Below, one piece after another: positions 33,701 through 42,378 of a stretch of 64,000 nt of DNA. The notes under the pieces were generated by a model, which worked only from the letters and a program-made list of their open reading frames with translations, was not told the origin of the DNA and did no database searches. The stretch's first letter is position 1. The number at the start of each line of letters is the position of its first letter. Made by a program: the position numbers and the translations under genes. Source of the DNA: JBBPYC01 sp038200275 (GTDB lineage Bacteria > Pseudomonadota > Gammaproteobacteria > Burkholderiales > Burkholderiaceae_C); NCBI GenBank assembly GCA_038200275.1, contig JBBPYC010000048.1, forward strand, positions 1 to 64,000, given 5' to 3'.

Positions 33701-34874
33701 CGACTCGGCCGCAACGCCCGGCGCGCTGATTCGCGGCCGCCTGGCTGATCGGCTCGACCAGCAACTGCTCGACCTTGCTGCGGTAGCTGTAGCGCTTGAC
33801 GCGTGCGGTCCCTGTGTCGATTACGTAGCGGATGCCCGGCACTGTGAGGGAGGTCTCGGCCACGTTGGTGGCGAGCACGACGCGCCGGCCCGTGTGCGTG
33901 TCGAAGATGCGCTCCTGCTCGGCTTGCGACAGGCGCGAGAACAGCGGCAGCACATCGGCGCCGCGCAGCATTGGTTGGTGGCTTAAGTGCTTGCGCAGAT
34001 GATCGGCCCCTTCGCGAATTTCACGCTCGCCGGGCAAAAACACGAGGATGTCGCCGGCTTGGCGCGGGTCCTGCCAGAGTTCGTCGACCGCATCGGCAAT
34101 CGCATCGTTCAGCCCGTACTCGCGGCTGTCTTCGTAGGGCCGCCAACGCTGCTCGACCGGGAACATGCGCCCACTGACCGTGATAACGGGCGCGGGGCCA
34201 CTCGCGGACGCGAAGTGCTGCGCGAACCGGTCCGCATCGATGGTGGCCGAAGTCACGATCACTTTCAGGTCGGGCCGGCGCGGCAGGATTTCGCGCAGGT
34301 AGCCGAGCAGGAAGTCGATGTTCAGGCTGCGCTCGTGCGCCTCATCGATGATCAGCGTGTCGTAGTTTTTGAGCAGCGGATCGGTCTGCGTCTCGGCCAG
34401 CAGAATGCCATCGGTCATGAGCTTTACCGAGGCGTCGCGCGACAGCCGGTCCTGAAACCGGACCTTGTAGCCGACCACGTCGCCCAAGGGCGTCTTCAAC
34501 TCGTCGGCGATGCGTTTGGCAACCGAGCTGGCGGCGATGCGGCGCGGTTGCGTGTGGCCGATCAGCTGGCCCCGCTCACCCGGCCGTGCATTCAGTTTGC
34601 CGCGGCCAAGTGTCAGCGCGATCTTGGGCAGCTGTGTGGTTTTGCCGGAGCCGGTTTCACCGCACACGATGACGACCTGATGTTTGGCAATCGCGTCGGC
34701 GATTTCATCGCGCCGTGTAGAGACAGGAAGGTTTTCGGGGAATTCGATGAGCAAGGGGAAGGGTCGCTGGGTTGCAACGGACCAGCGGAAGCGTTGTCGG
34801 GATCGTCGATTGTCCCACAATACAGGTTCACGTGCTACACTTGTTTGCGTGTAAAAAATACAAGGCGCTGACAT
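30759..34874 (-). CDS. hrpA: ATP-dependent RNA helicase HrpA
   Basis: A DEAH-box helicase of about 1370 residues. Motif I GETGSGKTTQLPK, TQPRRIAA, DEAH in LIIDEAHERSLN, VTSATID, the GRRVVLATNVAETSLTVPGIRYVIDTG block and QRAGRCGR are all present; an OB-fold region and a long C-terminal DUF3418 follow. HrpA unwinds RNA and has been linked to mRNA processing and rescue of stalled ribosomes. The start is uncertain: ATG at 34874 overlaps the antitoxin start on the other strand, and a TTG at 34820 is an alternative; neither has a good ribosome-binding site. Length is close to E. coli HrpA (1300). Confidence 0.93.
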   Translation of the reverse strand: MSAPCIFYTQTSVAREPVLWDNRRSRQRFRWSVATQRPFPLLIEFPENLPVSTRRDEIADAIAKHQVVIVCGETGSGKTTQLPKIALTLGRGKLNARPGERGQLIGHTQPRRIAASSVAKRIADELKTPLGDVVGYKVRFQDRLSRDASVKLMTDGILLAETQTDPLLKNYDTLIIDEAHERSLNIDFLLGYLREILPRRPDLKVIVTSATIDADRFAQHFASASGPAPVITVSGRMFPVEQRWRPYEDSREYGLNDAIADAVDELWQDPRQAGDILVFLPGEREIREGADHLRKHLSHQPMLRGADVLPLFSRLSQAEQERIFDTHTGRRVVLATNVAETSLTVPGIRYVIDTGTARVKRYSYRSKVEQLLVEPISQAAANQRAGRCGRVANGICIRLYEEVDFSARPRFTDPEILRSSLAGVILRMKALRLGAVEEFPFIEPPPRRAIADGYQLLAELGAVDEANVLTPMGAELSRLPLDPRVGRMILEARDRQALQEVLVIASALSVQDVRDRPMELQAQADQAHAKFDDEKSEFSGYLKLWQWLADARGGHAPTSRREMHAAQTGPKRASVAVLPVAQRLVRPPPTEAPAATAVVAAGTHKLSNRQYEQLLRQNFVNIRRVREWRDIYSQLQIVVAEHKWPVNPKPASYEQVHLSMLAGLLGNIGCKAEDDDVYLGARGIRFYRHPGAHLAKKPGRWIVAAELVETTRLFGRGIASIDPPWIEQVGAHLLKKQLLEPHWEKKAAEVVALERATLYGLVVYTGRRINYARIDPSGAREIFIREALVADQWDTDLPFLAANRKLIAQVQDLEHKSRRQDVLVDDELIYAFYDSHLPADVASGHGLQAWWRATVRQRPGLLTLTRDELMRHEAAGITTDAFPKMIRLGGVDCAASYLHEPGDAKDGLTVTVPLFVLNQANVERAEWLVPGMLKDKIQALIKSLPQRPRSRFVPLPESAARLAEVLTAAERWTHGTLTDALLKQVRDATSLDVTRNDFKLESLPAHLFMNFRVIDEHGRQLDTGRNLAALKSQWGTQARGAFQALAGVQVAKQTALATEIESNRAGPQAASSPLATKNIAKTSVPAAATYIAWTFGSLPELLEIGQGKHSMIGFPALIDAGDRVRIEVFDEPDVAAAKHRAGLRRLFALQLKDALKYLEKNIPDLQKMEVAYMQVAGGSTIEALRSQVIEVALDRAFLQEPLPTDEPAFKRRIEEGRARLTLIANEVARLAATILGEYAAALRKIKDTKNAPDAVQDAQAQLQRLVGKRFLTDASWTALQHHPRYLKGIAMRLDKLRADPARDAARLAELRPLEQRYWRLAAERRGTPDAAMQDFRWLIEELRISFFAQELRTPQPVSAKRLDKAWSQLVL
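34840..34864. promoter_or_regulatory. Possible operator of the toxin-antitoxin pair
   Basis: An imperfectly symmetrical AT-rich site before the antitoxin gene: outer arms CTTGT (34840-34844) and ACAAG (34860-34864) enclose TGTA-AAAAA-TACA. Ribbon-helix-helix antitoxins commonly bind such sites and repress their own operon. AAGG at 34862-34865 serves as ribosome-binding site. Confidence 0.4.
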
Positions 34875-35112
34875 GACCAATCTGACGATCTCGATCGATG
34901 AAAACATCGTGAAAAAAGCACGTGTGCGTGCGATCAACGAAGGCACCTCGGTCAGCGCCCAAGTGCGGGTGTTTCTGGCCGACTACGCGCAGGGCAACGA
35001 TCGCCGGCAGGCCGCCGGTCTGGCGTTCGTGGCAGCCGCCCGGCGCAGCAAGGCCAACAGCGAGGGTGCCCACTGGACGCGGGACGACGCGCACGACCGC
35101 CCCTATCCTTGA
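34873..35112 (+). CDS. Ribbon-helix-helix antitoxin
   Basis: A 79-residue protein whose first 40 residues (MTNLTISIDENIVKKARVRA ... SVSAQVRVFLADY) follow the ribbon-helix-helix pattern of CopG/VapB-type antitoxins: a short beta strand, then two amphipathic helices. The tail is hydrophilic and ends one base before the PIN toxin gene. It should neutralise the toxin and bind the operator just upstream. Its ATG overlaps a possible hrpA start on the other strand (CATG at 34872-34875). Confidence 0.82.
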   Translation: MTNLTISIDENIVKKARVRAINEGTSVSAQVRVFLADYAQGNDRRQAAGLAFVAAARRSKANSEGAHWTRDDAHDRPYP

Positions 35113-35113
35113 A

Positions 35114-35551
35114 GTGAAAAGCAGCCGCGCAGTGAGCACGTTCTTCGACACCAATGTCCTCGTCTACACCGTGGACGCCAGCGATCCGGCCCGCCAGGCC
35201 CTGGCCATCGATCGTTTTGAGCGCGCCGTGCACGACGACTCGGTCTTGTTAAGCACGCAGGTGCTGCAGGAGTTCTACAACGTCACCACGCGCAAGCTGA
35301 AGCCGCCGCTGAGCGCACGCGAAGCAGGCAGCCAGGTCGCGCATCTGTGCAATTTCGATGTGGTCGGCGCCGACGCGGACAGCGTCTCCGCCGCCATTGA
35401 GCTCGCGCAAAAGCACCGCCTGCAGTGGTGGGACGCACTGATTCTTGAAGCAGCACTGCGCGGCAATGCAGACCTGCTGGTGTCGCAAGACGGTCAGCAC
35501 GGCCAGCGCTTCGGGCGCCTCAGAATTGAAAACCCTTTCTTGACCGCCTGA
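35114..35551 (+). CDS. PIN-domain toxin (VapC-like)
   Basis: A 145-residue PIN-domain ribonuclease from the GTG at 35114, or 139 residues from the GTG at 35132. Acidic catalytic residues are visible in FFDTNVLVY, in TQVLQEFYNV and in QWWDALILEAAL, and a DLLVSQDGQHGQ block follows. VapC-type toxins cut tRNA or rRNA when freed from their antitoxin. It directly follows the ribbon-helix-helix antitoxin gene, so this is a complete type II pair. The first start is used because it lies one base past the antitoxin stop, but no Shine-Dalgarno sequence decides the choice. Confidence 0.85.
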   Translation: MKSSRAVSTFFDTNVLVYTVDASDPARQALAIDRFERAVHDDSVLLSTQVLQEFYNVTTRKLKPPLSAREAGSQVAHLCNFDVVGADADSVSAAIELAQKHRLQWWDALILEAALRGNADLLVSQDGQHGQRFGRLRIENPFLTA

Positions 35552-35574
35552 CCCCCCTGAGCGTTGCCTGTCCC

Positions 35575-36930
<1,356 letters not shown>

Positions 36931-36942
<12 letters not shown>

Positions 36943-36958
36943 CCGGTGACCGGTGACC
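36931..36958. repeat. Four tandem copies of GGTGACC at the argA stop
   Basis: Four perfect copies of the seven-base unit GGTGACC run over the stop codon of argA (36940-36942). Because the unit length is not a multiple of three, copy-number changes would shift where translation ends. Confidence 0.85.
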
Positions 36959-36988
36959 AACGATCCCACTACGTAAAGCCACACCACT

Positions 36989-37004
36989 GTAGGGATCATC
37001 CTAC
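36989..37004. promoter_or_regulatory. Inverted repeat upstream of the receiver-only gene
   Basis: GTAGG-GATCAT-CCTAC, a perfect five-base-arm palindrome with a near-symmetrical centre, lies 134 bases before the receiver gene. It has the size of a NarL/FixJ-type binding site, and a NarL-type regulator is encoded next door, but no link is shown. Confidence 0.35.
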
Positions 37005-37138
37005 CGAGGCTCAACTCGAGCGCTTGCATCCGGCGCCAACGGTTGTCGCTACATTGGGCCGGTAACTTGGGTATGGAATGCAATTGTCGTGCGCGCAGTG
37101 TTTTGCACGCAGATATGGCCCGTGGTCGTATTTAATTT

Positions 37139-37528
37139 GTGGGACTCAGAACATTCATTATTGAAGACAACCTCGTGATTCGCGAAAATCTCGTGGACGC
37201 ATTGGAGGAACTTGCCTCCATTTTGGTTGTCGGCTATGCGGAGAGCGAAACGCAGGCGCGCGCTTGGCTGGAAGCCAACCCCGCTCAGTGGGATTTGGCA
37301 ATCGTCGATCTGTTCCTGAAAGAGGGCAGCGGTATCGGCGTGTTGCAAGCCTGTCAGGCACGCCGAACCGACCAGAAAATGGTCGTGCTCAGCAACTACG
37401 CAACGCTTGATGTGCGCCGACGTTGTGCTCAGCTCGGCGTCGATGCGGTGTTTGACAAATCCAACGAGATCGACGACTTGGTCGAGTACTGCGTCGCGCA
37501 ACGCGAAGCGGCCGAACGGGGCGGCTAG
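37139..37528 (+). CDS. Receiver-only response regulator
   Basis: A 129-residue single receiver domain with no output domain. Acidic pocket Glu9-Asp10, phospho-acceptor Asp57 (LAIVDLFLKEG), Ser at VVLSNY and Lys107 (VFDKSNE) are in place, so it can be phosphorylated. The start is GTG at 37139 without a clear ribosome-binding site. It is convergent with the NarL-type regulator gene and sits near a CHASE3 kinase gene; it may act as a phosphate sink or connect to protein targets (inference). Confidence 0.85.
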   Translation: MGLRTFIIEDNLVIRENLVDALEELASILVVGYAESETQARAWLEANPAQWDLAIVDLFLKEGSGIGVLQACQARRTDQKMVVLSNYATLDVRRRCAQLGVDAVFDKSNEIDDLVEYCVAQREAAERGG

Positions 37529-37594
37529 GCCAGCGCCGCCCCCATGGGCCGACGCCGTGTTTTCGTGGTCAAACAAGCTGCCTATGTCCGCAAC

Positions 37595-38227
37595 TCAATC
37601 GATCAATTTGTGCTTCAACGCGTAGTACGTCAAATCGCTGTTTGAAGCCAATCCCATCTTCTCCATCAGCCGGGTGCGGTAGGTGCTGACGGTTTTGACC
37701 GACAACGACAGCATTTCGGCAATCGCACCGGTGGTTTCGCCCTGCGCAAGTTTCAAGAAAACCTGAAACTCCCGCTCGGACAACTGTTCGTGTGGCGCCA
37801 TCACGTCTTTGCGATTCAACTGTTGGGCGAGCAGTTCTGCCACGCCGGGCGTGATGTAGCGGCGGCCGAGCGCGACGGTGCGGATCGCCTTCACGATTTC
37901 GTCCGGGTCGCATTCCTTGTTCAGGTAACCGCTCGCGCCTTGTCGGATCAGCGTCATTGCGTAATGCTCCTCCGGATAACCGGAGAGCACCAACACACCA
38001 ACATCCGGCGCTTTTGCACGGATCATGGTCAGCGCATCAATGCCGCTTTGGCCGGGCATGGAGAGGTCGAGCAGCAGCACATCCATCTCGGTGGTGCGCA
38101 CCAGGTCGATTGCCTCGCGCCCGCTGGCTGCTTCACCGACCACGCGAAGGTCGACCTCATCGGCAAAGAACTGCTTAAGTCCGGACCGCACGATCGCGTG
38201 GTCGTCGACAATGCCGATCCTGATCAT
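37595..38227 (-). CDS. NarL/FixJ-family response regulator
   Basis: A 210-residue response regulator. The receiver has Asp8-Asp9 and phospho-acceptor Asp54 (LLLDLSMPG); the C-terminal LuxR-type helix-turn-helix spans about 148-205 (LSEREFQVFLKLAQGETTGAIAEML ... VKTVSTYRTRLMEKMGL). It is divergent, with a 100-base gap, from the histidine kinase gene at 38328, which is of the HisKA_3 type that pairs with such regulators. Together they form a two-component system; the signal is unknown. Confidence 0.93.
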   Translation of the reverse strand: MIRIGIVDDHAIVRSGLKQFFADEVDLRVVGEAASGREAIDLVRTTEMDVLLLDLSMPGQSGIDALTMIRAKAPDVGVLVLSGYPEEHYAMTLIRQGASGYLNKECDPDEIVKAIRTVALGRRYITPGVAELLAQQLNRKDVMAPHEQLSEREFQVFLKLAQGETTGAIAEMLSLSVKTVSTYRTRLMEKMGLASNSDLTYYALKHKLID

Positions 38228-38327
38228 CTGGATTACTCCTCGCTTTCAATCTCAAACACGTTTCTGCGCAACGGCCGGGGTGCCATCGCCGCAGTTTCGC
38301 TGATCTTCAATTATCGATCACGCGTCC

Positions 38328-39707
38328 ATGCCGTTTCCGATTCCTGATTTGTCGCAGCGCCGACTGCCGGCACTGGCCGTCACCATCAGTCTGATCTTGA
38401 GCTTTCTGGCTGCGATCGGCGTGGTGGGATTCAACGAAGTCGGCTACCGCCGTTCCGCCGAAGCGGTCGGCCAGGTTGCGCTGCACGAACGCGTGCGGCT
38501 TTCACTGCATGCGCTGATGCAGTCGGTGCTGGACGCCGAGACGAGCGAACGCGGCTATCTGTTGACGCGCGACCCACGTGTCCTCGCGGACTACCGGCAG
38601 GCCACTCGGCAGACCAGCGACGACCTGGCCCGAGCCCGCGAACTGTTTGCACTCGCGCCTGTGCCGGGCGATGCATTCGATCGACTCAGCGGATTGGTTC
38701 AGGCAAAGGTGGCGGAAATGGACCAGTTGACGCAGTTGCGGTCGAGATCCGACGAAACCACTTGGAAAACGATGTTCGCCGCCGGTATGGACAACGAGCT
38801 GATGGCACGGGTGCGCGCGAGCATCAGTGAACTGGTGACGCACAACGCCGCGGAGATTGAGCAACGTCGAGGCGACATCATGAGTTCGCTTCGCACTGCG
38901 CGCATTGGTATTGCGCTGACCAGCCTGATCGCATTGATGGCCTTCTACCGGTCGCTGCGCCAGGCGCGCGCACTGGCGGCAGCGAATTTGCAGCGCAAGG
39001 AAGAGCTCGAGCGCGAGCGCGACTTGCTCGACCGGTTGGTGAAGAAGCGGACTGCACGACTGGCCGAACTCGCCACGCACTTGCAAAACGTGCGAGAAGA
39101 TGAGCGCGCCCATCTGGCGCGGGAGTTGCATGACGAACTTGGTTCGTTGCTGACCGCCGCGAAGTTTGACGTGGCACGACTCAAGTCAAAGCTGCCTGCC
39201 GAGTCGCCCGAACTCAAGATCCGGCTGCAACATCTGACCGAAACGCTGAACAGCGGAATTGCTTTGAAGCGCCGCATCATTGAGACGCTTCGGCCTTCGT
39301 CGTTGAACAATCTTGGGCTGTCTGCGTCGCTGGGCATCCTGACACGTGAATTTTCAGAACAGGCGGAGCTCCCGGTGCGCTGCGACATCGCCGATGTCAC
39401 GCTCGACGAATCATCCCAGCTGACCGTCTATCGATTGGTGCAGGAATCGCTGACGAATATCGGCAAGTACGCGGAGGCTGGCGCGGTCGATGTGCAGGTG
39501 CGCGCCCTCCGAGACGGTGTGGAAGTTGTGGTGCAAGACGACGGCGGGGGTTTTGATCCCGAACTCACGCGCTCGAGCGCTCATGGCCTGGAGGGCATGC
39601 GGCACCGGGTAGAGGCCGCCGGCGGTGACCTGGTCGTCGAGTCAAGTCTCGGCGAAGGAACCCGCGTGCGCGCGTGGCTACCCGGAGCCGCTGCCCTGCC
39701 CACCTGA
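38328..39707 (+). CDS. CHASE3-domain sensor histidine kinase (NarX type)
   Basis: A 459-residue inner-membrane kinase. Two transmembrane helices (about 17-38 and 190-207) enclose a periplasmic CHASE3 sensor with the typical ETSERGYLLT. A coiled-coil linker leads to the HisKA_3 dimerisation domain with phospho-acceptor His268 (LARELHDELGSLLTA), then a HATPase_c domain with N-box ESLTNIGKYA and G-boxes DDGGGFD and GLEGMRHRVEAAGG. This type phosphorylates NarL/FixJ regulators; the partner is the divergent gene at 37595-38227. CHASE3 ligands are not known. Confidence 0.93.
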   Translation: MPFPIPDLSQRRLPALAVTISLILSFLAAIGVVGFNEVGYRRSAEAVGQVALHERVRLSLHALMQSVLDAETSERGYLLTRDPRVLADYRQATRQTSDDLARARELFALAPVPGDAFDRLSGLVQAKVAEMDQLTQLRSRSDETTWKTMFAAGMDNELMARVRASISELVTHNAAEIEQRRGDIMSSLRTARIGIALTSLIALMAFYRSLRQARALAAANLQRKEELERERDLLDRLVKKRTARLAELATHLQNVREDERAHLARELHDELGSLLTAAKFDVARLKSKLPAESPELKIRLQHLTETLNSGIALKRRIIETLRPSSLNNLGLSASLGILTREFSEQAELPVRCDIADVTLDESSQLTVYRLVQESLTNIGKYAEAGAVDVQVRALRDGVEVVVQDDGGGFDPELTRSSAHGLEGMRHRVEAAGGDLVVESSLGEGTRVRAWLPGAAALPT

Positions 39708-39808
39708 TGCGCGCAGGCAACAGTCGCAGGCGAGTTGGACCGCACAGCGCGCTACCATGGTTGTGGTCGTCCCCGCCAGCGCAGACCCAGAGGAGCTTTT
39801 TCAACCCC

Positions 39809-39916
39809 GTGCTCGATGAGATTGTCTGGATCGTATTGTTCGTCAGCGGCGTGACAGCCTGCGGCAGTATTGCCGTGGCGTGGCTTAAACCGATCGTCGG
39901 AACACGCAAAAAATAG
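39809..39916 (+). CDS. Possible 35-residue single-helix membrane protein
   Basis: A GTG-started frame, VLDEIVWIVLFVSGVTACGS followed by a basic tail, gives one transmembrane helix and a KPIVGTRKK end. AGGAG at 39791-39795 lies 13 bases upstream, a little far for a ribosome-binding site. No family is recognised. It lies in the 284-base gap between the kinase gene and the DUF883 gene. Confidence 0.35.
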   Translation: MLDEIVWIVLFVSGVTACGSIAVAWLKPIVGTRKK

Positions 39917-39991
39917 TGGGTCGTCTGCAGGCAGGCTTCAAACTTCTGCCATCATCGTGCCTTTGTGTCTATCTGACGGGAGCATCGAAAA

Positions 39992-40393
39992 ATGGGTTTC
40001 AAGACATCTGCGGATTCAAGGCTGGATCAGGCACGCGGCAGCGCTCGCCAGCTGGGTGAGGACGTGCGGGATTCAGCAGAGCACGCGTTTGACAACAGCC
40101 GCGAGTTTGCAAACGACTCGCTGGGCCGGGTAAGTGAAAAGATGCGTGACTTGCGCCGCGACCTGGAGCCGGCAGTGGATCAACTGCGTTACCGCGCGCG
40201 TCGCGCTGCGCGCCAGGGCATCGATGCGGCCAGCGACGTGCGTGACCGCACTCGGGAAACGGTTGACCATTACACCGATGCGACAGGCCGCTACGTTGCC
40301 GACCAACCCGTGCGGTCGGTGTTGATCGCTGCTGCTGCCGGGGCTGCACTTGCAGCGCTGCTGATGGCCGCGCGCGGACGCGGTCGTCGCTGA
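39992..40393 (+). CDS. DUF883 (ElaB/YqjD-like) membrane-anchored protein
   Basis: A 133-residue protein with a long charged helical part rich in DxxR repeats (residues 5-105) and a C-terminal transmembrane helix with small residues (VLIAAAAGAALAALLMAA). This is the ElaB/YqjD/DUF883 layout; E. coli relatives are anchored in the inner membrane and bind ribosomes in stationary phase. It leads a three-gene set with a YqjE-like and a third membrane protein, like the yqjD-yqjE-yqjK set of E. coli. A role in stationary-phase or osmotic stress is inferred. Confidence 0.82.
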   Translation: MGFKTSADSRLDQARGSARQLGEDVRDSAEHAFDNSREFANDSLGRVSEKMRDLRRDLEPAVDQLRYRARRAARQGIDAASDVRDRTRETVDHYTDATGRYVADQPVRSVLIAAAAGAALAALLMAARGRGRR

Positions 40394-40445
40394 ACCAGCA
40401 ATCGCCGAATATTAAAAACCGGCTCTTTTCGCTTCCGATTCGCTC

Positions 40446-40826
40446 ATGGCGTTGTTCCACCCGATCTTTTCGCTGCTGATCCGCCGCCCCGACCTGATCG
40501 TCGACCACCTTGGCGGTTATCTGGCGCTGCTGCGCCAGGAATCAGCTGATGCGGGTACAGGTTTGCTCAAGCGCGGCCTCGCGTTGGCGCTTGCGGCATT
40601 TCTGTCGGCTGCGTTCGTCGGAATGGCCGGCATCGCCATCATGCTGGGTGCGGTGCTGGACCGCTTCAGCTGGGCGCTGGTGCTGGTGCCTGGTACGGTG
40701 TTGCTGTTGATCGGGGCAGCGCTATGGGTTGCACGTCAGCCAATGGCCGGCCCGGCGTACGCGCAGCTGCAGGCGCAGCTTGAAGCCGATCGCCAATTGC
40801 TGCGCGCTGCAGGGGACGACGCCTGA
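40446..40826 (+). CDS. YqjE-like (phage-holin superfamily) membrane protein
   Basis: A 126-residue protein with an amphipathic N-terminus, two transmembrane helices (about 44-68 and 72-95) separated by a short turn, and a charged C-terminal helix. This is the layout of the holin-superfamily III/YqjE proteins that accompany DUF883 genes. No phage genes are nearby, so the holin label is only a family name. Its stop shares a base with the ATG of the next gene (TGATG). Confidence 0.75.
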   Translation: MALFHPIFSLLIRRPDLIVDHLGGYLALLRQESADAGTGLLKRGLALALAAFLSAAFVGMAGIAIMLGAVLDRFSWALVLVPGTVLLLIGAALWVARQPMAGPAYAQLQAQLEADRQLLRAAGDDA

Positions 40827-41410
40827 TGGTGCGCGCTGAACGCATGCCCCGCGACTTTCCAGCACTGGATCGGCTGGCGCAAACCCGCGCCGAGATCACC
40901 GAACTGATTGCGCCCGAACTGGCGTACGGCAGTTCCGCAGATCCGTACCACTCATCCGCACACTCGGCAGCCGCTGCCTCGATCACTACGCCGCCGCGTG
41001 GCAGCGCCAATTCGGCGGCATGGTCGCAGGCCGAACGCGAAACGGTCGCTGCCTGGGCGGACGATGCGGCGACGATGCCACCTCGTCCACGAGGCATCCC
41101 CAACCGAGCCAAGGTGCAAGCTGGCAAACGCGGCTTTGGCGATTCGATCTGGGGAACTTTGTTGCGCCAGGGCGCTGCTGTCTGGTGGCGCAATCATCCG
41201 GCTCATACCGCGTTTGCAGTGGCCGACTCGGCGCTGTCCCATGTTGCTGGACGAAAGCCTTACCTGACCCTTGGGCTGGCTGCTGCCATTGGTGCGCTGC
41301 TGATGTGGATTCGCCCCTGGCGGCTTGTGTCGATAACTGGGCTGGTGTTCGCAGCACTCAAGATGACCGATCTGCGCGCCATGTTCGGCTCAATTCGCCG
41401 CGGCGGTTAA
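40826..41410 (+). CDS. Hypothetical protein of the YqjD/YqjE set
   Basis: A 194-residue protein not assigned to a family. The first 115 residues are hydrophilic and Ala/Ser/Arg-rich; the C-terminal 60 residues have two hydrophobic segments (YLTLGLAAAIGALLMWI and LVSITGLVFAAL). It is translationally coupled to the YqjE-like gene and occupies the slot of yqjK, but its length is twice that of YqjK and I see no clear similarity. It is probably an inner-membrane partner of the two proteins before it. Confidence 0.65.
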   Translation: MVRAERMPRDFPALDRLAQTRAEITELIAPELAYGSSADPYHSSAHSAAAASITTPPRGSANSAAWSQAERETVAAWADDAATMPPRPRGIPNRAKVQAGKRGFGDSIWGTLLRQGAAVWWRNHPAHTAFAVADSALSHVAGRKPYLTLGLAAAIGALLMWIRPWRLVSITGLVFAALKMTDLRAMFGSIRRGG

Positions 41411-41514
41411 GCCGTTCTTGATTCGATACCGGCTCCAGCCGGCGCTGTGAAGGCCCAGGTGTGCCATCGCGTTGCTTCGCCGGCGGGTGTGACTATTACT
41501 ATTCCACTCGCACG

Positions 41515-42378
41515 ATGCAGACCACCCACGACATCAAGGATCACCCGCTGGCCGACGCTTGGGCCGATGTGCAGGCGCGCGCGGGCGGCACCGATCCATT
41601 GAGTGCCAATGCGTATCGGCTCGCATTTGCCGATCCAGAGTTTCTGCTGCGCCGGGAAACTCGCGGCATTCGATTCCAGCTCGAAATGCTGAAGCCCGAC
41701 CTCGAACAGCAGCGCCTGGGAATAGAGCACACGATCGTGGTCTTCGGCAGTGCGCGTTTCTCCGCAATGTCCGATGCTCAGCAGGTATTGGCACATGCCG
41801 AGCGCAGCGGTGACCCCACGTCGATTGCTCGCGCACAGGCCAAGGTGCGCAACGCCAACTACTACGAACAGGCGCAGCGCTTTGGTCAACTGGTCGCCGA
41901 GCACAGCGCCAATCGTTCGAGTGCCGAATCGCTCTACATCTGCACCGGCGGCGGCCCCGGCATCATGGAAGCCGCGAACCGCGGTGCACACGACCGGCAG
42001 GCGATGACCGTGGGTTTAAGCATTGCGCTGCCGCATGAAGAAGCCGCAAACCGCTACGTCACGCCGGAGCTGAACTTCAAGTTCCACTACTTTGCGCTTC
42101 GCAAGATGCATTTCATGATGCGTGCGAAAGCGTTGATCGCTTTCCCAGGCGGTTTCGGCACACTCGACGAGCTGTTCGAGGTGATCACGCTGGTTCAGAC
42201 GAAGAAATCGAAACCGGTGCCGATCATCCTGTTTGGTAGCAACTACTGGAAGCGGCTGCTCAACTTCGAGTTGCTGGTCGAGGAAGGCACGATCTCCAGC
42301 AGCGACCTCGAACTGATCCACTATGTCGACCAAGCCGAAGTTGCTTGGGAGCACATTCGGGCGTTCTACCAGCTCTAG
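41515..42378 (+). CDS. LOG-family nucleotide 5'-monophosphate hydrolase
   Basis: A 287-residue TIGR00730/LOG-type Rossmann protein. The family motifs are present: CTGGGPGIMEAANRGA and FPGGFGTLDELFEVITLVQT. Members release bases from nucleoside monophosphates (cytokinin-activating LOG and bacterial PpnN); older notes call them lysine decarboxylases without support. It is about 100 residues longer than plant LOG, with an N-terminal extension. The start at 41515 is preferred over an upstream one at 41461. Its TAG stop and the stop of the convergent rmuC use the same four bases, CTAG. Confidence 0.88.
   Translation: MQTTHDIKDHPLADAWADVQARAGGTDPLSANAYRLAFADPEFLLRRETRGIRFQLEMLKPDLEQQRLGIEHTIVVFGSARFSAMSDAQQVLAHAERSGDPTSIARAQAKVRNANYYEQAQRFGQLVAEHSANRSSAESLYICTGGGPGIMEAANRGAHDRQAMTVGLSIALPHEEAANRYVTPELNFKFHYFALRKMHFMMRAKALIAFPGGFGTLDELFEVITLVQTKKSKPVPIILFGSNYWKRLLNFELLVEEGTISSSDLELIHYVDQAEVAWEHIRAFYQL

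Noticed and set aside
40446..40826. Prophage holin
   Set aside because: The family name contains holin, but no lysis, capsid or integrase genes are near and the DUF883 neighbour marks a YqjE-type protein.
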